This document shows positions 22,933 to 32,839 of a stretch of 64,000 nucleotides of DNA, in pieces. Origin of the DNA: a virus. The notes below the pieces were generated by a model. It was not told where the DNA came from, ran no database searches, and worked only from the letters and a program-made list of their open reading frames with translations. Position numbers and translations under genes: made by a program. The stretch is taken from IMG/VR virus record IMGVR_UViG_3300009081_000009, positions 1-64,000 of that record, one strand, 5' to 3'. Within the stretch, counting starts at the first letter, position 1. Each line of letters begins with the position of its first letter.

Positions 22933-25900
22933 ATATGTCCCTAACGCTAGGCATTCTGGATTTCTTTAATTGAGCAATAACCTTTTCTACATTCAAACCA
23001 TTTTTTAATGGTTCAATTATAGGTTTTTCGCGAGTTAATTTTGCTCGTCTAGCACCAACCAATTGAGAATTTGATACCAATTTTTCATAAACAGATTCAC
23101 CACTACCATCAGTATACATATCTTCAATGTTTGCACCAGCACCACGAACAGTACCATCAGGATCTGTCTTTTTATTATTTATATTTATACGAGCGTACAT
23201 ATCACGCAATTGATCAAATGTTAATAGATCCTGTGTATTTATGACACCAAATTCATTTTCAAGATAATCTATAAATTCATAATTAGGTGAATTATAGAAT
23301 GTGTCATACATGAACTTTATTTTTAGATTATTAAATAACTCTACTATCTCAGTATATTCTTTATATAACTGATCACTAATCAATGAATGCAGCACAAGTG
23401 CGTCTTTATTTATTGGAGTTCCGTCATCAGCATACCCATCTATAACCGATGTTTCTGATTTTATATTTACTATGGCAGCATCACCTTCAGGTATAAAAAT
23501 ACCATCTTGATATTGACCAAACTGAACATGGTTAAAATCTAATTGTTTTTGACCGAAGGTATTACCATTTCCCTCTCTATGCATAGAACGCGCTTCTAAT
23601 ATAGGAGTTGTTAATTTTCCATCATATAATGTTATATATGATCCATCAGGTAATTCATCAATCTTTATTTGTATATTATAATAATAGTCACCTAGATATA
23701 ATTGCACAAATTTAATAGGATCAGTTTTGTAGTATTTCGTTACTATATTACTAAATCTCTCAATATAATCACCAGCAAGTAATCCTCTAGTTGCTGAGTA
23801 GTTACCTATTAATGAATAAAATATAACCAATTGATTGAATGATTTAGGATTTCCCGATTTCCACTCAGATACCAATTGTCTACCCATTAATGAGGTTCCA
23901 TTTGATTTCATTTTTCCATCAATTAATAATAAAAATTCCTTCACATCCTTCAATACTAAATCACTTGGAATAGCATAATTGGTTATTTTCTTAGGATCTA
24001 CCCACAAATCACCATTTATCGTGATTCCAGTATTAGCTGCTTTACTACCTATTTTTACATAAGGTGCCGTTATATCATTTCCATCAGTTACTAAATAACC
24101 AGCCTCGGTGACATTAACATATGCATTAGTTATTACAGGATCTTGTTGCGTAAATGCAGCATCTCTGAATTTTAACGCATCTTTATGATTTACACCAATT
24201 GGTAAAAATTCCCATACAAATAAATCAGGCCCAGTTACTAACTGACCACACCATATTACATTTAATGGTTCGCCATAATAACCGTTCTTCACACCATCAA
24301 TATATGCTTCTGCTATATTAAGCAAACGCATCATATCAGGAGTGCCATCTTCTATAGCCGTTATATTATCATCTTTAGTAATTCTTATTTTTACTGATAA
24401 TCCATAATTATGCCATGATAAAAATGTACTTACATCACCACCCAATTGTAATTTATCCTGATCTTCAGTCGATCTCATAGTTTCTATTAAATGAACTCTA
24501 GATTTACCAAATTCAGCCTCTAAAATCTTTAGTAAAAATTCAACCTTATTATATATATCTATACCACTACGTAATGTATTTATTGACTTACTGGATTCAT
24601 GAAATATTTCCCATCCCGGTATATCTGCATTTAATACAATATTACCAGCCATATCATATGTATAGTCACCATTTCTATTTTTATTTGCAGTAGATGATTG
24701 ATCAAATGACCCAAAATCACTAAATACTTGCTTACGTAATTCTGAATCATATGGCAAGTGAGGCATTGCATAATTGACTTTAATATTTTTTGGATCATCT
24801 GATGGCTTAGTTGTATCAAACGGCATTAATACTTTATTAAGCACACCACCGGATGTATTTCCGCTAAATGTCACATTAGTTGGTGCTGTATATGTTATAT
24901 GAGTAGAATCTATAATTTTAGCATCAAATGTTCCATTGAATGTTTCATTAGAACAACCAGAAATTGTTACAATTACAGTTTCAGGCATAGGATCTTTATT
25001 CATTATAGAAGTCGGCAATGTACTTGATAATGTAGCAGATGCATAAGTTCCATTTCCATTTAATGCTGATATTGAGATATTCATATCATTTGGAATTCCT
25101 AATGGCTCATCATTCTTTCTATATTTTGTATATGTATTGGTATCTACAAAATTGACCTCTACCCAACGAACACCAAGATCAACTTTTCTATATGTTGTGT
25201 ATTTTCTACCAAATAATCCTTTTTTTCGTATTTTTTTACGCTTTGTGCCCATGTATACAGGAACCAATAATCTACATAACTGCTTATCATATATAAAATT
25301 TTCATCCTCAACTGGAGGTATGGTAGAATCATCAGTATCAAAATTCTTTATGAATTGTCTATCAGGAAATACAGATTCATTGGTATAGTGCTGATACCAT
25401 CGTATATTTCTAATAATAACATTCAATTCACGCAAACTATCTTTAGCATCCGAAATACTTTCATACGCCAAGGCAACAGCAACCGCACCAAATCCAGCAC
25501 TAACAAATGCAGCACCGATAACAGCAGAGGCTGCTCGATTAACTTGTTTTTTTAGTTTTGGTAATATGTCAATTATCTCATTTATATTAGTCTCTGTAGG
25601 TAATACATATTCATATTCAAATTTTTTATTGTTATTTTTATCTAATACGAATTTGACTCCACCCGGAACCTCGGAATCTTCCGTAGTTACATATTTAGCA
25701 AATGGAACCGCAGCAGTTGTATCAGTCACAACCAACTCAGATTTTAGAGTAATTGGGTTATATGCTAATGTTTCAGCCAATGAAGGATCAACTACAAACT
25801 GTTTTGTTAGATTGATATCTTCCTCATCTACGAATGAATTAACTATTGCACTTGAATTTATTGCCTTTATCAAGGCAGTTAATTCTTCTATGAAACTATC

Positions 25901-26767
25901 ATATAATTCATCTGAACTAATGAAGTATGCCTTAAATACATCCTTTACTGACATATTAAATGGAGTTATATCATCAGCAGTAATCGACTCCATACCACCA
26001 TCAGCTAGTTTTTTTTCTATAAATTGTGGTGCCTTTACACGAGCACCGAAGAAATTATAAAATAAATTAACTCCGCTTGAGTTTTTGTCAATTCCATCTT
26101 CACCAATGTCAGCCATATATTCATTGGTTACTATTTCAACTCCATTATTCTCTACGGCTTCTCGCAATTGATTTATGCGTTTATAAAACAATTTTTTTGT
26201 TATATGTCCCTTATATCTGAAATCAGGTTTCCCTAGATCTAGATTCACCGGAATCCCATATGGAGTTGCACTATCAGGAAGTGATTCTATATTGTATTTA
26301 TTATTAGATACCAAACCAAGAGCTGCGAATACACCCTTTTCAACTATTGGATATGTATTATTAGCAAATCGGGTATATTTAGGTATTATATTAGCACCAA
26401 CCCCATTTAAATTGATATAATTAGGATTAGTTACAGTAAAATCAATTAAATCAGTTTCGGTAACAGCCTCACCAATTAATCTATATGCGGTTACTGGATT
26501 TCCTTCTCCATCTAAAACGGGATCTCCATTCTCATCCAATGGCATATATGAAAATCGTTGATTAATAGCGGATGGACAATATGTATACACAAAATTGATA
26601 TTATTATCAACTACTTCAGCTAGATTAACCTCAGATATTTCATTATTTTCGTCTTTTTCTAATGTTGTGGCATCGCCTTTTACATCAAGACCGCTTAAAT
26701 CAATCTTGATATCGTATTTTAGTTGTTTCTGTTTTAGAAAATTATAATAATTAAAGTCAATGTTCAC
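22928..26767 (-). CDS. Very large structural protein with degenerate M15-like domain
   Basis: 1279 residues starting at a GTG codon (NIDFNYYNF). Residues about 410-445 are a long Ala/Val-rich helix (AASAVIGAAFVSAGFGAVAV) that could insert in a membrane or pack in a helical bundle. Residues about 560-650 contain an SxIxG...NGTFDA module seen in tail proteins. Residues about 760-870 resemble an M15 peptidase (SWHNYGLSVKIRI, then PDLFVWEFLPIG), but the zinc Asp is Lys and the second zinc His is Val, so catalysis is unlikely. It is late-expressed and probably a baseplate or tail component. Not recognised as a named T4 protein. Confidence 0.65.
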   Translation of the reverse strand: MNIDFNYYNFLKQKQLKYDIKIDLSGLDVKGDATTLEKDENNEISEVNLAEVVDNNINFVYTYCPSAINQRFSYMPLDENGDPVLDGEGNPVTAYRLIGEAVTETDLIDFTVTNPNYINLNGVGANIIPKYTRFANNTYPIVEKGVFAALGLVSNNKYNIESLPDSATPYGIPVNLDLGKPDFRYKGHITKKLFYKRINQLREAVENNGVEIVTNEYMADIGEDGIDKNSSGVNLFYNFFGARVKAPQFIEKKLADGGMESITADDITPFNMSVKDVFKAYFISSDELYDSFIEELTALIKAINSSAIVNSFVDEEDINLTKQFVVDPSLAETLAYNPITLKSELVVTDTTAAVPFAKYVTTEDSEVPGGVKFVLDKNNNKKFEYEYVLPTETNINEIIDILPKLKKQVNRAASAVIGAAFVSAGFGAVAVALAYESISDAKDSLRELNVIIRNIRWYQHYTNESVFPDRQFIKNFDTDDSTIPPVEDENFIYDKQLCRLLVPVYMGTKRKKIRKKGLFGRKYTTYRKVDLGVRWVEVNFVDTNTYTKYRKNDEPLGIPNDMNISISALNGNGTYASATLSSTLPTSIMNKDPMPETVIVTISGCSNETFNGTFDAKIIDSTHITYTAPTNVTFSGNTSGGVLNKVLMPFDTTKPSDDPKNIKVNYAMPHLPYDSELRKQVFSDFGSFDQSSTANKNRNGDYTYDMAGNIVLNADIPGWEIFHESSKSINTLRSGIDIYNKVEFLLKILEAEFGKSRVHLIETMRSTEDQDKLQLGGDVSTFLSWHNYGLSVKIRITKDDNITAIEDGTPDMMRLLNIAEAYIDGVKNGYYGEPLNVIWCGQLVTGPDLFVWEFLPIGVNHKDALKFRDAAFTQQDPVITNAYVNVTEAGYLVTDGNDITAPYVKIGSKAANTGITINGDLWVDPKKITNYAIPSDLVLKDVKEFLLLIDGKMKSNGTSLMGRQLVSEWKSGNPKSFNQLVIFYSLIGNYSATRGLLAGDYIERFSNIVTKYYKTDPIKFVQLYLGDYYYNIQIKIDELPDGSYITLYDGKLTTPILEARSMHREGNGNTFGQKQLDFNHVQFGQYQDGIFIPEGDAAIVNIKSETSVIDGYADDGTPINKDALVLHSLISDQLYKEYTEIVELFNNLKIKFMYDTFYNSPNYEFIDYLENEFGVINTQDLLTFDQLRDMYARININNKKTDPDGTVRGAGANIEDMYTDGSGESVYEKLVSNSQLVGARRAKLTREKPIIEPLKNGLNVEKVIAQLKKSRMPSVRDIL

Positions 26768-26790
26768 AACGATAAATCCGTAGTTTACAG

Positions 26791-26799
26791 TAGTTTATA
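26791..26799 (-). promoter_or_regulatory. Late promoter TATAAACTA of the 1279-aa gene
   Basis: Late box 24 nt before the GTG start; an imperfect copy (TGTAAACTA) lies 10 nt further in. Confidence 0.6.
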
Positions 26800-26801
26800 T
26801 T

Positions 26802-27314
26802 TCAGTCGTCAGTTGAAGTTGACCATTTTGCCTGTTTTATTGTTTCATTAAATTCAGCCGAGTTGTCGTATTCTTGAAGGATATCTTCATTCAGTGGTAG
26901 TGTGCTTTTGCTATAGGCTTCACATTTGCGCCAGCTTTGGATAAATGCATTTGTTGCTATTCGTCCGATATAATAGTAGGGATCTTTATTTTGAGAATCT
27001 TGAGATGATTTAACAGCATCATAATTATGTACATATCTCAATACGTGCTCGATGGCTTTTCCTCTCATTTCCTCTTTCCAATCTTCTGTATATCCTCTCC
27101 ATCGGAAACTACCTAATGTTTTATCTATTACTATTAATGACACTTCAGCTAACTCTCTAGGCATCGGATAAGTCGGGTCTACGCTTCTTTTAAATTTATA
27201 TGCCATAATCAAGTCAGATAAATAATCTTTATCAATTCGCCCACTTTTCATAGCACTTATTCGCTGAGCATATGTCATATCGATTGCACTTTCTTGTTTT
27301 TTTCTTCTAGCCAT
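26802..27314 (-). CDS. 55: Late-transcription sigma factor (T4 gp55-like)
   Basis: 170 residues (T4 gp55 is 185). It has the divergent phage sigma region-2 pattern: LIMAYKFKRSV, RGKAIEHVLRYVHNYD, and YYIGRIATNAFIQSWRKCEAYSKSTLPL, which resembles the gp55 DNA-binding helices. gp55 directs host RNA polymerase to TATAAATA-type late promoters, with the clamp as activator; such boxes occur throughout this window. It overlaps the next gene upstream by 8 nt. A gp33-type co-activator was not identified here. Confidence 0.82.
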   Translation of the reverse strand: MARRKKQESAIDMTYAQRISAMKSGRIDKDYLSDLIMAYKFKRSVDPTYPMPRELAEVSLIVIDKTLGSFRWRGYTEDWKEEMRGKAIEHVLRYVHNYDAVKSSQDSQNKDPYYYIGRIATNAFIQSWRKCEAYSKSTLPLNEDILQEYDNSAEFNETIKQAKWSTSTDD

Positions 27315-27984
27315 TTTGTATTCCCATTTCGACTAATTCGACCGTAAACTTCTCAAGATACTCTTTTAGTGTTATCCCCGAAAAATCACTCATATATAAT
27401 ATGCAGTATTGACGATCTGATCCAAAACAATCTTCTAGTCTTCTATAACTATTAAAAATATATTTCAATTCTTGATCCAAATCCATATTATTTTTATTAT
27501 TTGTATAAAACTCTTTATATTTATTTAGAATCCATAATTTACCCGCCAAATGAAAAATTGATGTCCCTGACCCAAAGGTTCTATATATCATACTATCCTT
27601 AACATCAGGGGTATCGTTGATTATAACTCTATCAATAATTTCACCATATTCAGCATAAAATGTATCATATGCACAATCAGTGAATATCATTTGATGAATT
27701 AAATCAATCCATGCTATATTTATTGTATGTAAAACACTTAAAAATGAAATAGGTAGTTCATGTATGGTTACATCAAACTTTTTATATTCGGCTTCAATTA
27801 CATCAGAAAATAATGATGAGTTATTTCTGTGCATCTTAAATGCATCTATATAATCTAAAATTATTGGGTTATCTGTATTTATTGGATCGAATTCAACTGC
27901 ACGTTTATGTATCGCTAAATATTTATATCCAATATCATCATCATAGGAATATATGAAATCATTCACTTTCAACCTCCCATTCAA
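27307..27984 (-). CDS. Uncharacterised protein between sigma factor and pentapeptide gene
   Basis: 225 residues, rich in Asp, Ile, Tyr and Phe, probably a globular cytoplasmic protein. A short hydrophobic stretch (ISFLSVLHTINIAWI) at about residues 79-93 is not a clear transmembrane helix. It overlaps both neighbours (pentapeptide-repeat gene upstream, gp55-like gene downstream), so the three form one translationally coupled operon. No family recognised. Confidence 0.6.
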   Translation of the reverse strand: MNGRLKVNDFIYSYDDDIGYKYLAIHKRAVEFDPINTDNPIILDYIDAFKMHRNNSSLFSDVIEAEYKKFDVTIHELPISFLSVLHTINIAWIDLIHQMIFTDCAYDTFYAEYGEIIDRVIINDTPDVKDSMIYRTFGSGTSIFHLAGKLWILNKYKEFYTNNKNNMDLDQELKYIFNSYRRLEDCFGSDRQYCILYMSDFSGITLKEYLEKFTVELVEMGIQNG

Positions 27985-28876
27985 ATACCGAAGGACTATA
28001 TAATGAATGTTTCATATCAAAAATAGATTCATACTGTGTTTGATATTTACAGTTTGATGCGGTTAGACAAGTAACCGAAAATGAATTAAAATCACATTTC
28101 AATAAATTGCATCGTATCATCAAACAATCCACTACGGTGGATCTTTTAAAATCAGATTCGGTAAAATTAATATTGGTAAATGAGCATTCAATTAAATCTG
28201 AATCTTTCCAATCACATCGATTAGCTAAACAATCACATAACGCAGTATATAGTATTTTTGATTGTATTATCGTGGAATCTGTCATAGTAGAAGCAATAAA
28301 TATACAGTCGGATATGGTAACATAATCATATGTACCTTTATCTAATATACATTCATAGAATTTACTGCGAGTTATAGTTGATGCAGTTAAATCACTTTTT
28401 ATAAATAAACAGTTATTAAATATACACGAACTTATTACTGAATATTCTATATTAGAATTATTGAAAATGCAGTTATAAAATGTACATCCACATAGATAGC
28501 TATGACTTAAATCAGATCCCGTAAAATCAGCACCAACTACGATTTTTCCGGTCAATGCAATGGATTCTGATATTTTTTCGCCATCACTCACTCTAATTCT
28601 AAACTTATCTAATGATGTGGGTTCGTATAGTAAAGAATAGTCACCTTGATTGAATAATTTACGGGCATCTTTATCAATTTCATCTTGTTCATGTGACAAT
28701 TTCTGAATAGATTGTTTTGATATATTTAGCTTAATCCGATCTCCCACGGATCTTAATTCACCTGAGTGAGTTAGTTGCTTTAGTTCGTCAGTGGTTATAC
28801 CAAATTTAGAAGCAACTGACTCATTCCACACATCAGCCTTTAAATTTACAAGATCATTAAAATAATTAGTTGGCAT
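27959..28876 (-). CDS. Pentapeptide-repeat protein
   Basis: 305 residues from the ATG at 28876 (a TTG at 28888 would lie upstream of the expected transcript start). Residues about 110-290 contain many A(D/N)Lxx-type pentapeptides (DLSHS, CTFYN, CIFNN, CLFIK, SDLTA), which fold as a right-handed quadrilateral beta-helix. The N-terminus is helical. Some such proteins (Qnr, MfpA) mimic B-DNA and protect or inhibit gyrase; most are of unknown function. It is in an operon with the sigma factor and has a TATAAATA late box. Cys content inside the coils is unusually high. Confidence 0.85.
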   Translation of the reverse strand: MPTNYFNDLVNLKADVWNESVASKFGITTDELKQLTHSGELRSVGDRIKLNISKQSIQKLSHEQDEIDKDARKLFNQGDYSLLYEPTSLDKFRIRVSDGEKISESIALTGKIVVGADFTGSDLSHSYLCGCTFYNCIFNNSNIEYSVISSCIFNNCLFIKSDLTASTITRSKFYECILDKGTYDYVTISDCIFIASTMTDSTIIQSKILYTALCDCLANRCDWKDSDLIECSFTNINFTESDFKRSTVVDCLMIRCNLLKCDFNSFSVTCLTASNCKYQTQYESIFDMKHSLYSPSVFEWEVESE

Positions 28877-28890
28877 ATCTTTATTCAATC

Positions 28891-28898
28891 TATTTATA
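28891..28898 (-). promoter_or_regulatory. Late promoter TATAAATA of the pentapeptide-sigma operon
   Basis: An exact late consensus 14 nt before the ATG at 28876. If functional, the gp55-like gene would be under its own late control, a positive loop. Confidence 0.55.
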
Positions 28899-28929
28899 AA
28901 TAAAGATAGTTTTTATACCAACCAAAAAT

Positions 28930-31167
28930 TTAATATTTTGTTTTACTAGAAATCAAATCCTGTGCTTTTATTGATGAATATCTACCATCATGCTCAACCT
29001 CAAGCCTATGGTCGAAACATTCAGTTAAATCAGTTCCTCTATGAGTAATCAGATAGATTCCACCTATTTCAATAACTTTGTTTTTTAACAACATTATCAT
29101 ATCTCTAAGAGCTTCTCCGTCAGTTGATACATCAAGAACCTCATCTAGGAATAGAACATTAATCCTGAAATCACCAATGCTAGTAACGAAATCACGGAAT
29201 GCCATAGCAATTGCAAAATTTATCTTTCGTTTCTGACCTTCTGATAATCCGTTATATACTTCCGACAATCCATATCGACTAGAGAATTTATAATTCATAG
29301 AATCATCAAACTCTATTATGAATGGAAGATCGAACGCCTTTAGATTATCCATAATGGCTCGATTCAAATTAGGAACAAATATACCCAAAACAATTTTTTT
29401 CATCCCATTGTCAGAACATAGTTTATCGATATATTTAGTTATTTCTATTTCATCGGAATATTTAATTACACGAGTTTTTGCTGTATTAAGATCACTTATA
29501 ACACCATCTCGTTTTTTTACAGTAGATGTTAACGCATCATCCAAATCTATGTTTTGTTTCTCATCTATCTTAGCTTGCTTCCGTTCAATTTGAGAATTGA
29601 TTGAATTAATAGAAGTTTCAATACCATTCTTTCTTTCTACTTGAGTAGATGCCTCCGAGCGAAGATCAGACATCTTCTTTTCAATTGATGCTTTTAATAC
29701 CTTTTTATTCTGCAAATCAGATATAATTACATTCAATTTAGTTATATCGCTTTCACCAACAGATTCTATCTGAGATTGTTTTGTCTTTATATTCTTTTCG
29801 ACATTATTTAAAAAGTTTTTTGCTGAATTATATTCAGAGTTTTCATACTTATTACAATCTCTAAGATATCCTTCATATTCAGATGCCTTAGTTGATAATT
29901 GGGATTGCTCAGCCTCTAATTCATTAATTACTTTTTGTAATGATTCAATCTCTTTATTTAATTTATTAGTTTCAGCTAATTTTTCTCTGAATTCCTTTCT
30001 ATATGATGCCTTTATATTTTCCACATCATCATCAGTTGAAGGTTTACCACATGCATGACATGCAATACCCGATACTACTGATTTGGCTTTCGTTGTTATA
30101 TCAGCCATTGCCTTATCTAATATTTTTACCTCTGTTTGGAATCCAGATAACTTCCGACCATTCTGTAAAAGTTCTGATGTTATAGACTGTAATCTAGATT
30201 TAATGGTAATTCCATCAATCGATGCAACTAATGCCTTTAATTCATTGAATTTAGTTTCTGCTAATTCAAATGTTTTTTTGCATTTAATCAGTTCTAATTT
30301 ATCCGATTCAAGGGATGGTATTAAAGCAACTACTGTTGTATATTTTGATAACTCAGCATCTACATCACCAATCTCAACTAATTTATTTTTTTCGGTTTTT
30401 CCCAATGATACTATACGGTTATACTCAGTAACCACTATATTTAGTTCACTCTTTTTAGATGTCACATCGTTAATAAGTTGAGCAACTTCAGCTTTTAGGT
30501 CTTCGATGTCATTATTTTTTTCTTGTTGCATTTTTTCTATAATAGAATCGAATTCAACCAAATCTCTATTATATTTAATACAGTCACTACTCGCAGATTC
30601 GAATTTAGTGGTTGCTTCCTTGAATGCGGTTTTATTTAAGTCTTTCCATTTATCAATGCATAAAGTCAATACAGATTCAAGCAATGATCTCTTATCTTTT
30701 GGTTCCATATCTATAAATGGAACTGTCTGAATTGTATTTAATGATATAACATTTTCCCATAATGTTTTATTAAATCCAAGAATTTCTTCTTCTAATTTTT
30801 TCTGTGATGTTCCTGCGCCTTTTTTCTCAGCTACATTATTTTTTGTAATACTGGTAGTTGTAGATCCAGATTTTTCCATATGTCTAGATATAACATATGA
30901 ATCAGTTGTTAGGCTATCAATTCGATCAAATTCTACCTCAACAAACATTTTAGATTTGTTTGCTGTGTTTTTTAATTGTGGTTTTGTAATATCTCTATAA
31001 GGAGAATTAAAAAATACAAACGTCAATGCTTCCATTATCGTGCTTTTACCAGCACCATTAGGCCCACTAATCCATGTCAAACCATCAGTAAATGTCACTT
31101 CATTTACATTATTTCCATATGATAATATATTAGAAAATCTTAATCGCTTTACTACAATTCTATGCAT
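28930..31167 (-). CDS. 46: SbcC/Rad50-like recombination ATPase (T4 gp46-like)
   Basis: 745 residues (T4 gp46 is 560). Walker A GPNGAGKST at residues 35-43, long coiled coils flanking a zinc-hook CHAC near residue 370, ABC signature LSEGQ near 642 and Walker B VLFLDEVLD near 672. With a gp47/Mre11-type nuclease it resects DNA ends for recombination-dependent replication and helps degrade host DNA. It overlaps the exonuclease gene upstream by one base (TAATG). No gp47-like nuclease was recognised in this window, unlike T4 where 46 and 47 are adjacent. The extra length lies in the coiled coils. Confidence 0.92.
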   Translation of the reverse strand: MHRIVVKRLRFSNILSYGNNVNEVTFTDGLTWISGPNGAGKSTIMEALTFVFFNSPYRDITKPQLKNTANKSKMFVEVEFDRIDSLTTDSYVISRHMEKSGSTTTSITKNNVAEKKGAGTSQKKLEEEILGFNKTLWENVISLNTIQTVPFIDMEPKDKRSLLESVLTLCIDKWKDLNKTAFKEATTKFESASSDCIKYNRDLVEFDSIIEKMQQEKNNDIEDLKAEVAQLINDVTSKKSELNIVVTEYNRIVSLGKTEKNKLVEIGDVDAELSKYTTVVALIPSLESDKLELIKCKKTFELAETKFNELKALVASIDGITIKSRLQSITSELLQNGRKLSGFQTEVKILDKAMADITTKAKSVVSGIACHACGKPSTDDDVENIKASYRKEFREKLAETNKLNKEIESLQKVINELEAEQSQLSTKASEYEGYLRDCNKYENSEYNSAKNFLNNVEKNIKTKQSQIESVGESDITKLNVIISDLQNKKVLKASIEKKMSDLRSEASTQVERKNGIETSINSINSQIERKQAKIDEKQNIDLDDALTSTVKKRDGVISDLNTAKTRVIKYSDEIEITKYIDKLCSDNGMKKIVLGIFVPNLNRAIMDNLKAFDLPFIIEFDDSMNYKFSSRYGLSEVYNGLSEGQKRKINFAIAMAFRDFVTSIGDFRINVLFLDEVLDVSTDGEALRDMIMLLKNKVIEIGGIYLITHRGTDLTECFDHRLEVEHDGRYSSIKAQDLISSKTKY

Positions 31168-32516
31168 TAGAATACCTCATCTTCTGAATTATCATCTATT
31201 GGTGGAGCCGTTACAGAAAGAGGATCATCAAATACATTACCTAAATCAGCAAAGGTTCTTTTTGGAGTAATAGCAGCCTTATATTCAGCTTCATCATCAA
31301 GCATCACATTTTTTGGATTGAATATATCTGGATTATCTGATACATACTCACTATCAAGCAATGAATAAAAACCCAGATTCTTCATCTGCATTGCTTTCTC
31401 GATTAATTTATCAGTAACACCAATCCTATACAATTCATCAGATCCACATAGTTCGGTGGTAGCTGCATCAATTGCTTCACATGATGTTCTCTGAATATGA
31501 GTTGGGATATACTTCATACTAATCAATAATTGATTTCGTCTATATTGATTATCCCAACCTTCAGCCTTTGCTTTCGAGTAAACATCTGTACTAGATTCAA
31601 ATAATGTTCTAGCTGTATCTTTACCTAATTTATTTTTCTTATTAGGTAAAGCTATGCCATTAATATTATCGCTACTATCACCTTGTAAAATTTTTAATTC
31701 TAGATATTCATCAGGACTGATACATTCACATAAATTATCTTCTTCATGATTGTATATCTTTAAATTTGGTTGACTTAGTAACTGATTAAAGTCGGTATCT
31801 CGTGTGACCACAATTATAGAATCATATTTATCTTTAAGATATTGAGTTGCTACATAAATAACATCATCACCTTCAGCACCTTCAACTCGAACACATTTAG
31901 CTCTATATAAAGCACTTATATCTTTAGCGAATGCCTCTTTCATCTCTTTCCATTCAGACTTATTAGTCATGAATTTCCAATCACCTGCTCTAGTTCCTTT
32001 ATACTTAGGAAGTAAAGGAGTAGTTCCATTTGGGAGATATAAATCCCAAAATATAGATTTAATTCTATCAGGAAATTCTTTAAGTTTCTTATGTTTATTC
32101 TGCATTACAGAAGCATTCTTAATAAAATCGAGCTTCTGAATTTTATATTCATCATTTTCTTTATATACACGGAATAATACATTATCATATCTGAGATAAT
32201 ATGAAGTAGAATCATAATATACCTCAGTATATTCTTCATAATACTCTTTAACTACATCAAATCGCCATACATTCTTCCCTTCCAAAGCACATATAATATC
32301 CTTTGGATTGAAAAGTTTTATATATTTTAACATTTTATTCACCATATGATTCTTCCATACACGCATTTCATCTTCTGGTGTTTCAATAGTAAGAACCGTA
32401 CTTCGTTTTGCCGAAGTCATGGCAAACATCTGATGATACGATAAACTCGCCCAATCGATTATTAATAATCGATTCTGGGAGTATGGATATGATTTTAATG
32501 GATTATATGTACGCAT
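31167..32516 (-). CDS. rnh: FEN/T4 RNase H-like 5'-3' nuclease
   Basis: 449 residues, longer than T4 RNase H (305). It shows the acidic clusters of the FEN family: LLIIDWASLSY (Asp21), GAEGDDVIYVATQ near residue 212, VVTRDTDFNQLL near 238, and the H3TH region LQGDSSDNINGIALP. The enzyme removes RNA primers and flaps during lagging-strand synthesis. The N-terminal insert at about residues 60-180 and the acidic tail (DDNSEDEVF) are extra. The ATG follows TATATT by six bases without a Shine-Dalgarno sequence. It is co-transcribed with the gp46-like gene. Confidence 0.87.
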   Translation of the reverse strand: MRTYNPLKSYPYSQNRLLIIDWASLSYHQMFAMTSAKRSTVLTIETPEDEMRVWKNHMVNKMLKYIKLFNPKDIICALEGKNVWRFDVVKEYYEEYTEVYYDSTSYYLRYDNVLFRVYKENDEYKIQKLDFIKNASVMQNKHKKLKEFPDRIKSIFWDLYLPNGTTPLLPKYKGTRAGDWKFMTNKSEWKEMKEAFAKDISALYRAKCVRVEGAEGDDVIYVATQYLKDKYDSIIVVTRDTDFNQLLSQPNLKIYNHEEDNLCECISPDEYLELKILQGDSSDNINGIALPNKKNKLGKDTARTLFESSTDVYSKAKAEGWDNQYRRNQLLISMKYIPTHIQRTSCEAIDAATTELCGSDELYRIGVTDKLIEKAMQMKNLGFYSLLDSEYVSDNPDIFNPKNVMLDDEAEYKAAITPKRTFADLGNVFDDPLSVTAPPIDDNSEDEVF

Positions 32517-32522
32517 GCTACA

Positions 32523-32528
32523 AATATA
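32523..32528 (-). promoter_or_regulatory. TATATT box for leaderless FEN-like mRNA
   Basis: TATATT six bases before the ATG of the FEN-like gene, no ribosome site. Confidence 0.5.
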
Positions 32529-32560
32529 GCAAAATTATTATAGATATAACAACTATTTCA

Positions 32561-32839
32561 TTAAGGTGTTAGCTTTTGAATATATTGTCGTTTTTCAATT
32601 AACTCAGCCACCGAATAATTTAATTCTGTCATATAAACAATTAATAATTCTAATGTCTCTGCTTCAATATCTGTTAATTCAGGGATATCAGAAGCATCGA
32701 TTCCATCCCATACCGATAGAAGTGCATCACGTTGAATTAAACTATCAGTATAATCAACTGAGTTCAATATTGATTCATCTAAATCAATTATACTTAATAG
32801 TAATTCCGTTAAATAATCTAATGTGTCAATTCTAGTCAT
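32561..32839 (-). CDS. Small acidic uncharacterised protein
   Basis: 92 residues, Asp/Glu/Leu/Ile-rich and helical, no motif recognised. It overlaps the end of the RuvC-like gene by 4 nt (ATGA), so it belongs to the same operon and may act with it. Confidence 0.6.
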   Translation of the reverse strand: MTRIDTLDYLTELLLSIIDLDESILNSVDYTDSLIQRDALLSVWDGIDASDIPELTDIEAETLELLIVYMTELNYSVAELIEKRQYIQKLTP

